Below are positions 38,001-47,800 of a stretch of 64,000 nucleotides of DNA, one piece after another. The position numbers and the translations under genes were made by a program. Source of the stretch: Struthio camelus (taxonomy: Eukaryota > Chordata > Aves > Struthioniformes > Struthionidae); the NCBI RefSeq assembly GCF_040807025.1, contig NC_090942.1:178626247-178690246 (forward strand). Direction: 5' to 3'. Position 1 is the stretch's first letter. Each line of letters opens with the position of its first letter. A model generated the notes under the pieces. The model was not told the origin of the DNA and ran no database searches. It saw only the letters and a program-made list of their open reading frames with translations.

Positions 38001-41000
38001 AAGCAATTCAATGGTAAAAGATACAATTAAAAATAACAAAAAAAGAAAAATATTAGCTATCTGGCAAGAAGAAATTCTTGCCTCCATCTAAACATTCTTT
38101 GGAAGAAGCAAACAAAAAAAAATCAAAAAGATTTTGATTTACTTTCAAGGGTGTGACAAAAGACAGTGTTAATCACCTAACACTAACAGTTACTAAGAAA
38201 ACAGAAAACTGTTATTTTAACGTTTATTTAATCATTAAATAAAAATAATTCATAAGAGTTATCTTACAGCAACATTTCTATTAACCAAACAATGTGAAAG
38301 ACACAAAATCTCCTATTTTCACCTACAGGTGTGTGAAAGAAGATAGGGAGCAAGACAGAACATGGATTCTAACTATAACTGCAACGGATGAAGACACCAA
38401 CTTATTTTTTTGCTTGCGAGTAAAATATAATAGGTTCCTGACTTTTGAAATGCTATAACAAACACTGTTGTTGTTGTTGTTGTTAGTGTAAGTGGCTAAA
38501 ATGAACCAACATTTGATAGCATTAAGAAAACGTATTACCTCCTCAATGGCTTTTTGCCTTCTGTCTTCCATCTCCTTATCAATTCTAAGTAAAACAAATA
38601 AAAAGTAACTAAATTATAAAAAACATTACATAAGCAGAAAAAATGTCAAGTCCATCCATGTAATCTTTTACAGATTTTAAGTGCTATATGATATATGAAA
38701 CTCTTAAACCATAAGTCTTAAAACAAGTTTTATGTGCAATAACTTTGTCCTATAAATCGACAAATACACAAGCACCGAGACAATTACTTTAATGAAGTAT
38801 CACATTCAGAAAAAATCTGTACCTTTATAGGTACAGATCTTATATTACATACAGATCTGATCTTATATTTACTCCTTGCATCATCAAATATTTTTGTTTG
38901 AATAAAAAGTCAGTCATAACTTAGTTTCCAAACTAATCCAAACTTTTCAAAAAACTTTTCATATAAATATATTTTACTTTTAAAGTTGCAATGAGATTGG
39001 GTTTACAAAGAATCTCAGTATAAAATCAAGCAGAATAAAAAGAAAGAGCTGTAAGGAATAAAAGAGCAACAAAAGATATTCTTAGAAGAACATCTGCATA
39101 CTTACAAATTCCTGACACAGCCTGGTTTCCTAGCACAAGCTTCTCCCTTTGAAATGATTGGTCTTCCATATTATCTCAGTTCAACATACAATACCATATT
39201 TTGTTTGAATCAAGTGACATGTTCCCTTACTCCTTTCCAAAAATAACAATTAAAATCAAGACGACTAACTTTAAAAAATCGTTTTAAAGGTCTTGTAGCC
39301 ACTACAACCTTCTACAAATGATTTGAGAGATTTGACTTTTACGCCGCCTTTAACGTTCACCTTCAAGTCTCATTTTCAGTTACTACTAAGTAGTTTACAA
39401 ATCACAAAAAATTTACATTGAATAATTCACCATCATCTTAAAAGTTAAATCCCCTATGACTTCTACGCAGTTATGTCTGAATTACACTTGAAGCACCTAA
39501 ATTTAGAAATCAGTCAGATAACAGAGATTATTTGCTACACAAGCACATACAGATGTACCTACATACTCATAAGCTTTCCCCTCGCAGTTCTATTTCTTCA
39601 GGAGGAATCAGATTTTGAATAGATCTGCAATATTTGGCTAGGCCAAACTTCAACTATGTTTGCCTGAATGATGTTAAAGACATTATCACTCAAATTCCAA
39701 CTGTGTTTGCCTAGATAACGCTAAAGACATTATCACTGGCAGTTCTATAAAGACACTAGCACAAAATTCATTTACTGTACCAAAAGCATAAGCATGGAAT
39801 GATTGCTTCCGTATGTGTAGTGGATCATGAGCTGGAAGCATCTCTACAAGCTAGACTACAAAGGAGAAACAAGGGAAAGAAAAACAGCTCCAAGTGTTAA
39901 GTAGACACTGCAGGTGAGAGAACTCCTTTAGGGCATTTCCTAGGCACTTTCCTTAGCGCACTCCTCTTGGAAAATAACAAATGAGAGACCGTTTGCAGTC
40001 AGCAGGAATACATATAAGCTAGCCCTGTACACAACTTCGAGCAACAGTGTACTCGCAACCATGGCATGCAGTATGCAAGCTGCAGTGTAGTTTTTTTTTT
40101 TTTAATATATATATATACTTGATATATAGTAGCACAGCATCCAGTTTTAGAAACACTTCATTTCTACTAGCATAAGTTAAAAAGAACAGGGAAAGTTTGC
40201 GGACAAGGCTGTCACGTTAGCAAAACGAAGTTCTGTTTCAATATTTAATTAAAGTAGGCTGCTAGAAAAAGGTTTTCCTAATCATTTTATAGGTAGTATA
40301 CTAAACACCACACATAGCTGATGCCTATTTCATGAAAACAGTAGTACTGCACAAAACTAAGTCTACATGGCATGCGTATTCAAGACTTTGCATAGAACCC
40401 CTGAGCTTTCACATTGGGCTGCTATCGAAACTTTTTTTTTTTAATAATGGAGAATTCAGAGCTTGAAACATTTACAGACATTTGTACACTATATTTCTTT
40501 TTTATGGTTCTTCTTTGCAATTAATTGTTAGAGAAAACAATATGCTAACAAAGCATTACCAAAATGCAGTATATGGCTTGCACATTAGGCACGGGCTTCA
40601 ACAAGTCAATTCTTTTACCAGGAACTTTTACTATCAAGAGCTATATCTGTGATGCCTTTTTGCTTCCACAAAAACAGTAGTATTTATGAGATGTAAATGA
40701 AAATCATTCGCCATACACAATTTTATACACATATACGTGTGCACTTAGCTGTGTACAGTTTGGAATTAAGAGAAATAACTAAGTTAGAAACCACCTCAGC
40801 CTATATCTACATTGAAACAATTAAGCACGGTCACCGCAATTCTAGATATACACAAACTAGCCTCTTTCTAGTCATATCAAATGATAAAAACCATAATGAG
40901 TACGAAATGACAGGACAGACTGAAAGGGCCCACTAACACAGTCCGTGCGTTTATATACTGGCCATGCTACTGACCACCATTAGATTTCTTACCCAAGCCA

Positions 41001-43677
41001 TCTGATTTAAAACTAGCTTGTGTATGTTCTAATAGGCTTTCAGCAGCAACGTAATCAACTCCCGAAACATGTAAGGCTTTGTAACATATTAAAAGCCTTA
41101 GTGCCATTAACCAACCGGCTGCTAGAGGAGAGCCAGGTAACACAGACATTAGGAAAAATACTATTACATTAATACATGGTGATCCACAGACACAGCTGAG
41201 GACAGTTATATTCTTTCTATATCCCTACTGTAGCAAGCAATTCTTCTCTCTTCTCACATCTCTTCATGTTCAAAATACTACATAATGGCACAAACAGACG
41301 GTAAGAAAAATAGGCATCTTCAGTAGACTTTTGCCCGTACTAGCCTTCTATCTATGCTTTGTCTCACTGAGTGAAAGTCGGGCATAAATAGGATAAATGA
41401 CTGTTTTATTATTATGTTATTGTGGTTCTTCATTCCATGACGTGCAATTCTTTGGGTAAGTTCATATCTAAGAAATGTATGGGAATGCTTGCCTTCCTCT
41501 ACCTTCACTGGACACGTCATTCTGCATTACTGGTGTGTAACACTATCCCTAAATACGAGCCATACGTACCAAGCCTGTTTTACTTACTCATTTGTCTTCC
41601 CTATGGAAATTATTTTCAGAGAAAGAGTTGAGATCAAAGATTGCTCCCCTAATAATTTCAAGTAATCAGTAATCATCGTCTCGTCAAAGAGGGAAAGCTT
41701 ATTGGTCTTCCCTCTTAAGTCCCATCTGAGGCTTTCAGAAAGGATACTGGCTGTCCTGGCTAGCTTTCTCAGAAACTCTGCCCTTCTGCGGGAGTCCCAA
41801 AGACCAAGGAACTGCTCTTCACAGGTCTCAATACGGAACGTTCTGGGAAGATAAACTGCGTTCTGACAGGACGCAGGAGAGACAGCTAGATAACAGCCAC
41901 TGACAAGACATTTCTCTTGCTCCCATCGGCTGCTGTACCTGGCTTGTTTTCAAACTGCAAAGTCGATCTGCAGATTTTAACGTTAGAAAAAGAATAAAAC
42001 AGAGGCAGCCTCATCTAAATATTACAGCCACTAGGTTAACAAATTTGATTAAAAGCTCTTTAATGTTGCATCACAAGTCAATAAAACAGAAGAACAGTAT
42101 TCCAGTATTCAGGTTAAGTTAACTGTGTAAGAATAGATGGTAAGTTACCTAGCATGACTCAAATACATTGCTTGGCGTCGAACATCTTCTGAGTCAATTT
42201 CCACGGGATTTATTAGAGCAAGCTGATCAATAGACCATCTAAATTTTCCTGGTGTCTAAAAAATAAGACAGGGACATCTTAATGCTTGCTAGTCTAAAAA
42301 GATAAAAATAAAAGCATGTGGCACAAACCTCTATGAAACAATGCAACCATAATTTCCACATCATTTTTTTCATGAAAGACAATCATACAAGTTTCAATCT
42401 ACTTAAATGACCTACTTAATAAAATAAAAATGAGCAAATCAATCAGGCCTCTTAATCTTGGCAGTGGTATTAACATGATTTACAAGATAATATGAAATTG
42501 AAGACTAGAGCTGATATTTACAAACTGAGGTGTTATTTTTTTCTCATTTTCTGAGGGGCACATCTGCTAAAAATCTAGCACAGGGGCTAGAATTTAGATG
42601 CTTCTAGGCAGCCACGGTCAAAACTGTGGTTCCAAGAAAACCCAGCGTCAGCTAACTAACCCAATACATCAAAACAATATAGCAGCCTTCTTTTTCATCT
42701 TATGCTTCTCAGGAGACTTACAATTTGCAGCCCATGTACATCTAGAAGTGTCTCACTTCGGGGCAATGCAAAATGCTCAGAACAAAACCCAATTCAGACT
42801 TGAAAATAAAGCTGCATCACACCCCTTTACTTCTTATTGTTAACTACAAAATACTAGTCACGTATCAATTTGAAAAAATATGTTTTTATTTACCAAGTAT
42901 GTCTTTGTAGTTTCATTTGCACAGCACTGCCTTCACTGCTTATCAAAATAATAACAATGAAAACTATAGAACAGCCAGTGCTTTCACCCCACTGCAAACC
43001 TGAATGTACTTTACAGCTCAAATACATTACATATACACAATCAATACACGATTCATGATTTTATAAGTATGCAAACAGCTAATAATAACAGTGAAATTAA
43101 TTTTTACTTGTATCCATCCTGCTTAGCTCTTCAGCAGGAACTGCTTCTGTTCTACTCTATTTAAATGGGACAAGAGTACTGTATCCACGCTTATTTGTAA
43201 CAACTGCCTATTATTTTCTTCTTTCAAGATCTTTTGTCTTTTAGTAGATATATGCTAATCTAGTGCTACACCTAGCACTGTTTAAAGTAAAAGGGGAAAA
43301 AAAATCACACTACTATCAGTAAGGTAGGAAGGCTGAGTGACACAATGTTAGTATCAAAAGAAGCATACTACTGTAATCTGAAGAACTTTGCCTCTTCTTT
43401 TTTAATGCCACCAAAAGTCTTTGGCTTAGTCTGTGAAAAACTGTATTTGATTTAGTGCATTTTTCAATGCCTTTCAAAGTATTAAGACTATAGAGTTAAA
43501 CAGCTGAAGACTAGATCTTACAGATGAGGATTTTGTTGACTTAAAGACTGAAGGACTGGAGACAATCTGCTCTTGAAGGGTATAATAATCACTTGGACTT
43601 TCAAAAGGGTTCAGGATTGCAACTCGTCCTGGAGTTTCTGGTGTTATCTGCATTTTCGCTTCTTTCATGTCAGCCAT
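23002..43677 (-). CDS. BORA: BORA, activator of Aurora A and PLK1 at mitotic entry
   Basis: Bora, phosphorylated by cyclin-CDK, lets Aurora A phosphorylate PLK1 and so start mitosis; SCF-beta-TrCP then destroys it. Eleven coding exons on the minus strand: 43522-43677, 42149-42255, 38539-38584, 36829-36910, 35426-35491, 34577-34633, 30968-31185, 28565-28718, 26907-27508, 26341-26472 and 23002-23091. Together they give 1710 nt (569 codons plus stop) with every junction in phase; human BORA is 559 residues. Conserved points seen: PETPGR and [10 protein letters not shown] near the N-terminus, FRWSID (the Aurora A-binding/Ser59 region), [38 protein letters not shown], and the DSGYNT phosphodegron near the C-terminus. 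The protein has no folded domain; it is serine/proline-rich with many SP/TP sites. The start at 43677-43675 is chosen because it matches the family N-terminus and has a good context (GTTATGG). Confidence 0.95.
26341..26472 (-). CDS. BORA: BORA exon with DSGYNT degron
   Basis: 44 codons opening [20 protein letters not shown] and ending [14 protein letters not shown] matches the DSGxxT beta-TrCP phosphodegron through which PLK1-phosphorylated Bora is destroyed. The donor AAG|GTAGGA was chosen over reading on because the human protein also switches there. Confidence 0.88.
26907..27508 (-). CDS. BORA: BORA large central exon
   Basis: 602 nt, the largest exon in the window. Contains [68 protein letters not shown] and [18 protein letters not shown], all clear counterparts of human BORA. 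Acidic/KEN stretch EEEEDKENA is preserved. Donor GTAACG. Confidence 0.96.
28565..28718 (-). CDS. BORA: BORA exon, Ser/Pro-rich
   Basis: [20 protein letters not shown] then [20 protein letters not shown] and [11 protein letters not shown]. Many SP/TP sites suit CDK and PLK1 regulation. The acceptor is GAAG after a T-rich tract; donor GTATGG. Ends one base into a codon completed by the 602-nt exon. Confidence 0.9.
30968..31185 (-). CDS. BORA: BORA exon with FADQS and SSSLRRKLF
   Basis: Starts [38 protein letters not shown] and ends [12 protein letters not shown]. Strong match to the human segment around [10 protein letters not shown]. The acceptor is CTTTTAG after a CA-rich tract; donor GTAAGT. 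Confidence 0.95.
31925..31972 (+). repeat. 16-bp tandem repeat, three copies
   Basis: Three consecutive 16-bp units of T8 followed by GGATGCCA, GGACGCCA and GGACACCA. Only the variable positions differ. It lies in a BORA intron. Confidence 0.9.
32650..32755 (+). mobile_element. CR1 LINE 3' end fragment
   Basis: CCTGCTTGGAGCTATGGG, then GTTGGAGCAGATGACCTCC and AGAGGTCCCTT, closely follow the remembered 3' terminal part of avian/sauropsid CR1 elements, ending near CCCTATGAATT where CR1 has its short ATTCTATG-type repeats. Lies in a BORA intron, opposite to BORA. It supports an avian host. Confidence 0.75.
32904..32922 (+). repeat. Poly-C tract, 19 bases
   Basis: Uninterrupted C run in a BORA intron (G run on the BORA transcript). 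Confidence 0.95.
34577..34633 (-). CDS. BORA: BORA short exon with [16 protein letters not shown]
   Basis: 57 nt: [19 protein letters not shown] with the alanine and glycine codons split over the two junctions. The threonine matches the region of human Thr144, a regulatory phosphosite. Acceptor ATTGCAG, donor GTATGT. Confidence 0.93.
35426..35491 (-). CDS. BORA: BORA short exon, weak donor
   Basis: 66 nt: completes a cysteine and encodes [20 protein letters not shown] and N. Its length aligns without gaps to human. The donor that keeps phase is GTTGGT, a poor match to GTRAGT, so this exon may be spliced inefficiently. Confidence 0.85.
36829..36910 (-). CDS. BORA: BORA exon [19 protein letters not shown]
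   Basis: 82 nt starting [20 protein letters not shown] and ending QFNSTK plus one base. IVPSPWT is conserved in the Bora N-terminal Aurora/PLK1-activating region. Acceptor TCTAG directly before six T; donor GTAAGT. Confidence 0.93.
38466..38484 (+). repeat. (GTT)n microsatellite
   Basis: Six TGT/GTT units in a row in the BORA intron just downstream of the 46-nt exon; it reads (AAC)n on the BORA transcript. Confidence 0.9.
38539..38584 (-). CDS. BORA: BORA short exon [16 protein letters not shown]
   Basis: 46 nt, 15 codons plus the end of a split arginine. [13 protein letters not shown] matches human closely. Acceptor TTACTTAG, donor GTAATA. Confidence 0.93.
39644..39737 (+). repeat. 47-bp tandem duplication
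   Basis: Two adjacent 47-bp copies (39644-39690 and 39691-39737) both end in TAAAGACATTATCACT; about 8 of 47 positions differ, so the duplication is not recent. BORA intron. Confidence 0.85.
42149..42255 (-). CDS. BORA: BORA exon with FRWSID Aurora A-binding motif
   Basis: 107 nt: [20 protein letters not shown] then [15 protein letters not shown] and a split arginine. FRW and the following serine are the core of the minimal Aurora A/PLK1-activating segment. TPGK is a CDK-type site. Donor GTAACT. Confidence 0.96.
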
Positions 43678-43696
43678 AACACCAACCAAGCTGTGC
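43522..43696 (-). CDS. BORA: BORA first coding exon (start codon)
   Basis: The exon begins at 43696 after TTTCTAG, carries 19 nt of 5' UTR and starts at ATG 43677-43675. It encodes [20 protein letters not shown] then [20 protein letters not shown], 52 codons, phase 0 at its donor GTAAGA. The start aligns with the human MGDVKESK start. Confidence 0.95.
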
Positions 43697-44353
43697 CTAG
43701 AAACAGGAGGGAAAGGAAGTTACAATTCTGACTTTTTAGAGTCAACCTGAAGGAAGGGGGAAAAGATGATCAATAACTTTAAGGAGTCAGAAACATTCAA
43801 AAGATTAATAACATCGAAATTACTTTTGGCCTGTAACTACTGAGCTGTGAGAAGATGACAAGAGAGGCTGATACAGAGAAAAGACAAAAATAAATAAAAA
43901 ACAATCAAATGAGAAAACGATAATGAAAAAAAACCTATTAAAAAACAAAAAGGGGCAGAGGAAACAAAAGTGGCGACAAAGAGAAACGTATTCCTGGCAG
44001 GCAGCTCACACACGAAGCCCTGGCCCCCAGAGGCTCCAGAAACGGGCAGGCACTACGGGAGTCTGTGCAGTGCGAGCCAGCCTCGCGTTACCACCACGCC
44101 AAAGAAGCGAGCGAAGAAGGAAACGGAGGCACTGAAGGCCCAAGGAAGGGCTGGCTTCGCTCGGGAGCTCAGACCGCCCGAGGGGCCCGGGGGGCGCCGC
44201 CGCCGCCTCCTCGCCCCCGCCCGCCCAACGGACGGGGGAGAAGCGCCCGTAGTGGGGGGGCCCTCGCTCCACCGGGCCGCAGGGGGACGGGGCTGCCCCA
44301 CCATCCCCTCACCACGTTACCGAGCCGCAGCCCTCGCCCGGCCGAGCGGGTAC

Positions 44354-44430
44354 CTGCCGCGGTCACCGGGAAGCCGCCGCTCACGCTCTTCCTACATCAA
44401 ACCTCCCCGCGGCCGCCTCTCGCGGGCGGC
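44354..44430 (-). other. BORA: Probable BORA non-coding exon 1
   Basis: Within the CpG island the minus strand has CGGCAG|GTACCC with the junction between 44354 and 44353, a good donor. The coding exon starts with an acceptor inside its 5' UTR, so an upstream exon is required and this is the best candidate. The 5' boundary is approximate. Confidence 0.5.
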
Positions 44431-44660
44431 TCTTTAACTACTCCCGCCCCCTCGCCGTCGCTGCCCAATCACGGCGCGCAGCCTGGCCTGCTCGGCCAAT
44501 GGCAGAGCTCCTCCGCTCTCGAACGGGCCAATCACCGGGGGAGCCGCTCCACAAATTCGAACGAAATCCCTTCCCCCGCCTTTCCTGTTGGTAAGGGAGG
44601 GGGTTCGGTTTAAAGCGTCACGTGGCGCGGGGGGGCGGAGCTCGTGCCGGAAGCGGGGAA
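44431..44660. promoter_or_regulatory. Bidirectional BORA/MZT1 promoter with three CCAAT boxes
   Basis: No TATA box. CCAAT boxes stand at 44465-44469, 44496-44500 and 44528-44532, spaced 31 and 32 bp, which is the NF-Y arrangement of G2/M promoters. Sequences resembling the cell-cycle homology region (CHR) flank them: TTCGAA at 44556-44561 and TTTAAA at 44609-44614 on the MZT1 side, and TTTAAC at 44433-44438 on the BORA side. An E-box CACGTG is at 44619-44624, an ETS-like CCGGAAG lies near 44648, and a GC box (minus strand GGGCGGG) sits near 44445-44452. Inference: both genes are induced together in G2/M. Confidence 0.7.
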
Positions 44661-44760
44661 GGGGCCGTTAGTGCGCGCGTGAGTTGGGGCGGGGGGGAGG
44701 AGGAGGACGACGGCGGCGGCTTCCGCTTCCGGGTGGGAGGCGCGGCGCGGCGGGGGCGCC

Positions 44761-44809
44761 ATGGCGAGCAACGCCGCCAGCCTGAACGCGGTGCGGGAGA
44801 CGATGGACG
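44761..44809 (+). CDS. MZT1: MZT1 exon 1
   Basis: 49 nt: [16 protein letters not shown] plus one base of the valine codon. Donor GTGCGT. Upstream to about 44.64 kb is probable 5' UTR, G-rich on the plus strand. Confidence 0.96.
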
Positions 44810-47800
44810 GTGCGTGGCCGCGGCCGTGGCCCTGCCGCGCTCCGAGCAGGCGGCTGGTGGGCTCCGCGTACCCCCGCTGCCGCCGTGTTCCCGCCGCGCC
44901 GGCCTAGGTGGGCTCCCTCGGGGCGGCTGCGAGGCCGCCGGCCTGCGCACGCCGGTCGCAAGGCCCCCTACGCGTCGGCTTTGCCTCCTCGCCCGTCTGC
45001 CCCTGCCTCCGCCTCTCCGCAGGCTGCTGGGCCGTTATCTGCTCGTTAATTGAGGCAGCTGTGTCCTCTATGATGAAGAGGTTTAGTGCATGCAACTGCT
45101 TATTTTTAAACTGAATGCATAAACCGGTTCTCTTTTACTTCGTGTAATGCGTAATGTCTTAAACACCGTGAACGTATAGCACTAGCGTTTCTTGGACTGT
45201 GTATGTGTGTTTCTAACTAAGCATTTTATTAAGCGTAATTTTTTTTGAAGTATATTTGCTGTTTCTCTGCTCGTCTGTTGAAATGATTAATGTAAGCTAC
45301 AGTGTCTGGCTGTGTGCATCTTTTTAAACTGGGGGGGGGGGGGAAGGAAGTACATGGAAGGGAAGAAAGAGGAAGTTGTATATGGCAGTCTCTGAACTGA
45401 TCGTAGCCCCAGTATCATCTTTCTGTGGCATGTAATAGGTAGCTGATCTTTTATTGTCAGAGATGCAAACTAAGTTACTGGGAGAAAAAACAGAGAACTA
45501 AACAGAATCATTATGCTCCTGTATTAGGTAGTGAGTTCAAAATGCAGTTCTTAAAAAGGCTGTGTAGTACTGAAAAAGGTTTTGAGAGAGGCAGTCAGTA
45601 TTACACAATAGTTTCTGAAACAAAAAGATTGACTTTCATGGGGTGAACAGTGTGGGAGAAATGACACTGGGAGCAGTGGCGAGTTTTAGAGATCTGTAAG
45701 CCATGGGCTGCATCGATAAGGTGAATAAGGATCAGTTGTCAGTGTCTCTTGCCGGCTTTGATGCCCCATAGTTGCACTGCAGGTGACAGATTCAGGTCGT
45801 GTTTCTTAGTGAATTGTCAAACTGGAATTCCTTGGAACGGATGCCAAAACTTTACATGTGTTTCAGGTTGAGTAGGAAGGTTATGAACAAGAAATCCTTT
45901 GAGGGTTGTTAAATACAAAGACTCTTAGAAATGCTTTAATGAGGGACTAGAGGTTTGGGGAGAGTGCTCAGGGGAGGTATCACTTTGTTATTTTCTTACG
46001 TTCTTCCCTTGTCATCCACTTATGGTGACTATTAAATAATGATTCCTCAGTGAGGACCTTTGAGTTTTGCACTGGCATAATAACCAGCTTAGCCGCTGAG
46101 CTACCGCCTCTTGCTTCCTATTACTGGAGGCAAGGCAAGACTAGCTGGACTACTGTGGCTGTCCTGATGCTTCAGGAGGATAAGACTATTTGTGCAACTG
46201 AAGAGAGATTTGTTTGGAAAGGAGAGTGGTCCTGAGTTTTCCTACCTGTGCTTTATATTTGCCTTTTCTCCATTTCTGCAGGGATGTTTTAGGTGGGAGG
46301 GACAGCATGCAGAATCGGAGACAGAAATAAGTCTTTTGAAAAAAGTTGTCAAAATGTGCTAGTGTTTAGATTTGGGAGCCTAGGCTTTCTGTGTAATATG
46401 TGTATTTTACTTAGAATGGACATTCACAATTTAATCAGAGGTCAGCTATTTCTGGAAGAAAACTGATTTCCATTGACTTAAACATAGGCTTCCCTATCTG
46501 CCTGTTATTTAAAGATGTACCTTAAGGCAGTTTCAGAAATATCTTCATGCTTGAACTCCTGCTGCGCTCAATTCTGGAATCAACTCTTAAATTATTTTGA
46601 GGATCTCTGTACTGTTCAAAATAGCATCCTTAATCTTTTGAAAAATCCATTTAAAAATAATAACTACTTTTGAAAGTGCTCTCTTCTAGGCTAAATAACT
46701 GGAATTCTAAAACACTACAGTAGCTGTGTCCATGTGATTAGATCTGATTTCTTGACAAGGACAAACTATAATGAACAGGAATAAAAAATATTTGTAGGAC
46801 GATTTTATTACATTTTTTAATTGGAACATGAAGTCTATGTTGGATCTTGCTTAACTCGGATTAAGAGCTCAGGTTTTTCATGGAGAAAAACTCTGATACA
46901 TCTCACTGCCAAAGATGCTGCCTCAACATTTGAAGATATTTCAATCTGCTAGAAGCTTGTGACCATACAGCACATGCCTAGTAAATTTTGTAATAAAACT
47001 TCATCAGTTCTATAGCACTTAATGTTCAATGTCGTTATATTACAAATGCATCAATAAATTGTTGCTTTATTTGGCTATTTAAGACACTTTCATGTGGACA
47101 GGATATGCATGTGTAATGTGTTTGTAATGGTTTGTTTTCAAGCCAATGCGAATTAAAAAACATCTTGGAGAAGGAAGCTTTCTCTGTGTCTTGTAATTAG
47201 GGCTTTGGTCTGACTAATTGTTTTCATGTCTTAAATGTGCATGTTTTTTTTAATCCAAACTACTCATGGAGGCATTATCACACTTATTTAGTGGAAGAGT
47301 AGTGAATTTTTTTCATAGCACCTTCTGTTTCCTTGTGGCTTTAGTGGAATTGACTGGGTACTTCAGGCCTAGTATTAGTCCTTTGGAGTCTTGGCCTGGG
47401 TAAGTGTGACTCTAAGGCTATGCTACAGTAGGGTGTTTAGTATACTGAGGTATTCACATAGCTGTGAAGTGGACAGTTGTCACTTGCCATACTGATAGGG
47501 TAAGAAAGACATTCTGCTTCCTACTGCTAATATTGGAGAGGTTTGATTATAGAAGCAGTGTTAAGTGGTGTTTGAACAAAGTAAGTCTGTGGTGCTGGAG
47601 ACATAGTTTCACGATGGAGATTATTGTAGCACCCAGAAGTAAAAGCTCAATGAACTATGCTGTTTAGCATATAATGAAAACTGTAGATGAGATGCAAAAA
47701 AAAATTGGATCTTTAGGGGAAAGTTTTTAAGGGAAAAGTAATGTTTCTGCACAAAGCTACCTGAAACCCCACTGATTCCTCCTTCAGAAGGTTTAATAAT

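Larger units (their letters stand above)
44000..45050. other. CpG island covering the BORA and MZT1 5' ends
   Basis: By inspection this is the only stretch in the window dense in CpG and G+C, in sharp contrast to the AT-rich surroundings. It covers BORA exon 1, MZT1 exon 1 and the shared promoter. Long ORFs here are an effect of composition. Confidence 0.85.

Noticed and set aside
43970..44613. Overlapping ORFs of 155 and 182 codons on the plus strand
   Set aside because: They lie in the CpG island, where stop codons are rare. The products are Pro/Arg/Ala-rich with no family resemblance, and the region is explained by the shared promoter and BORA exon 1.
44618..45053. ORFs of 97-143 codons on both strands around MZT1 exon 1
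   Set aside because: The same composition effect; the true start is MZT1 ATG 44761, whose frame joins exon 2 in phase.
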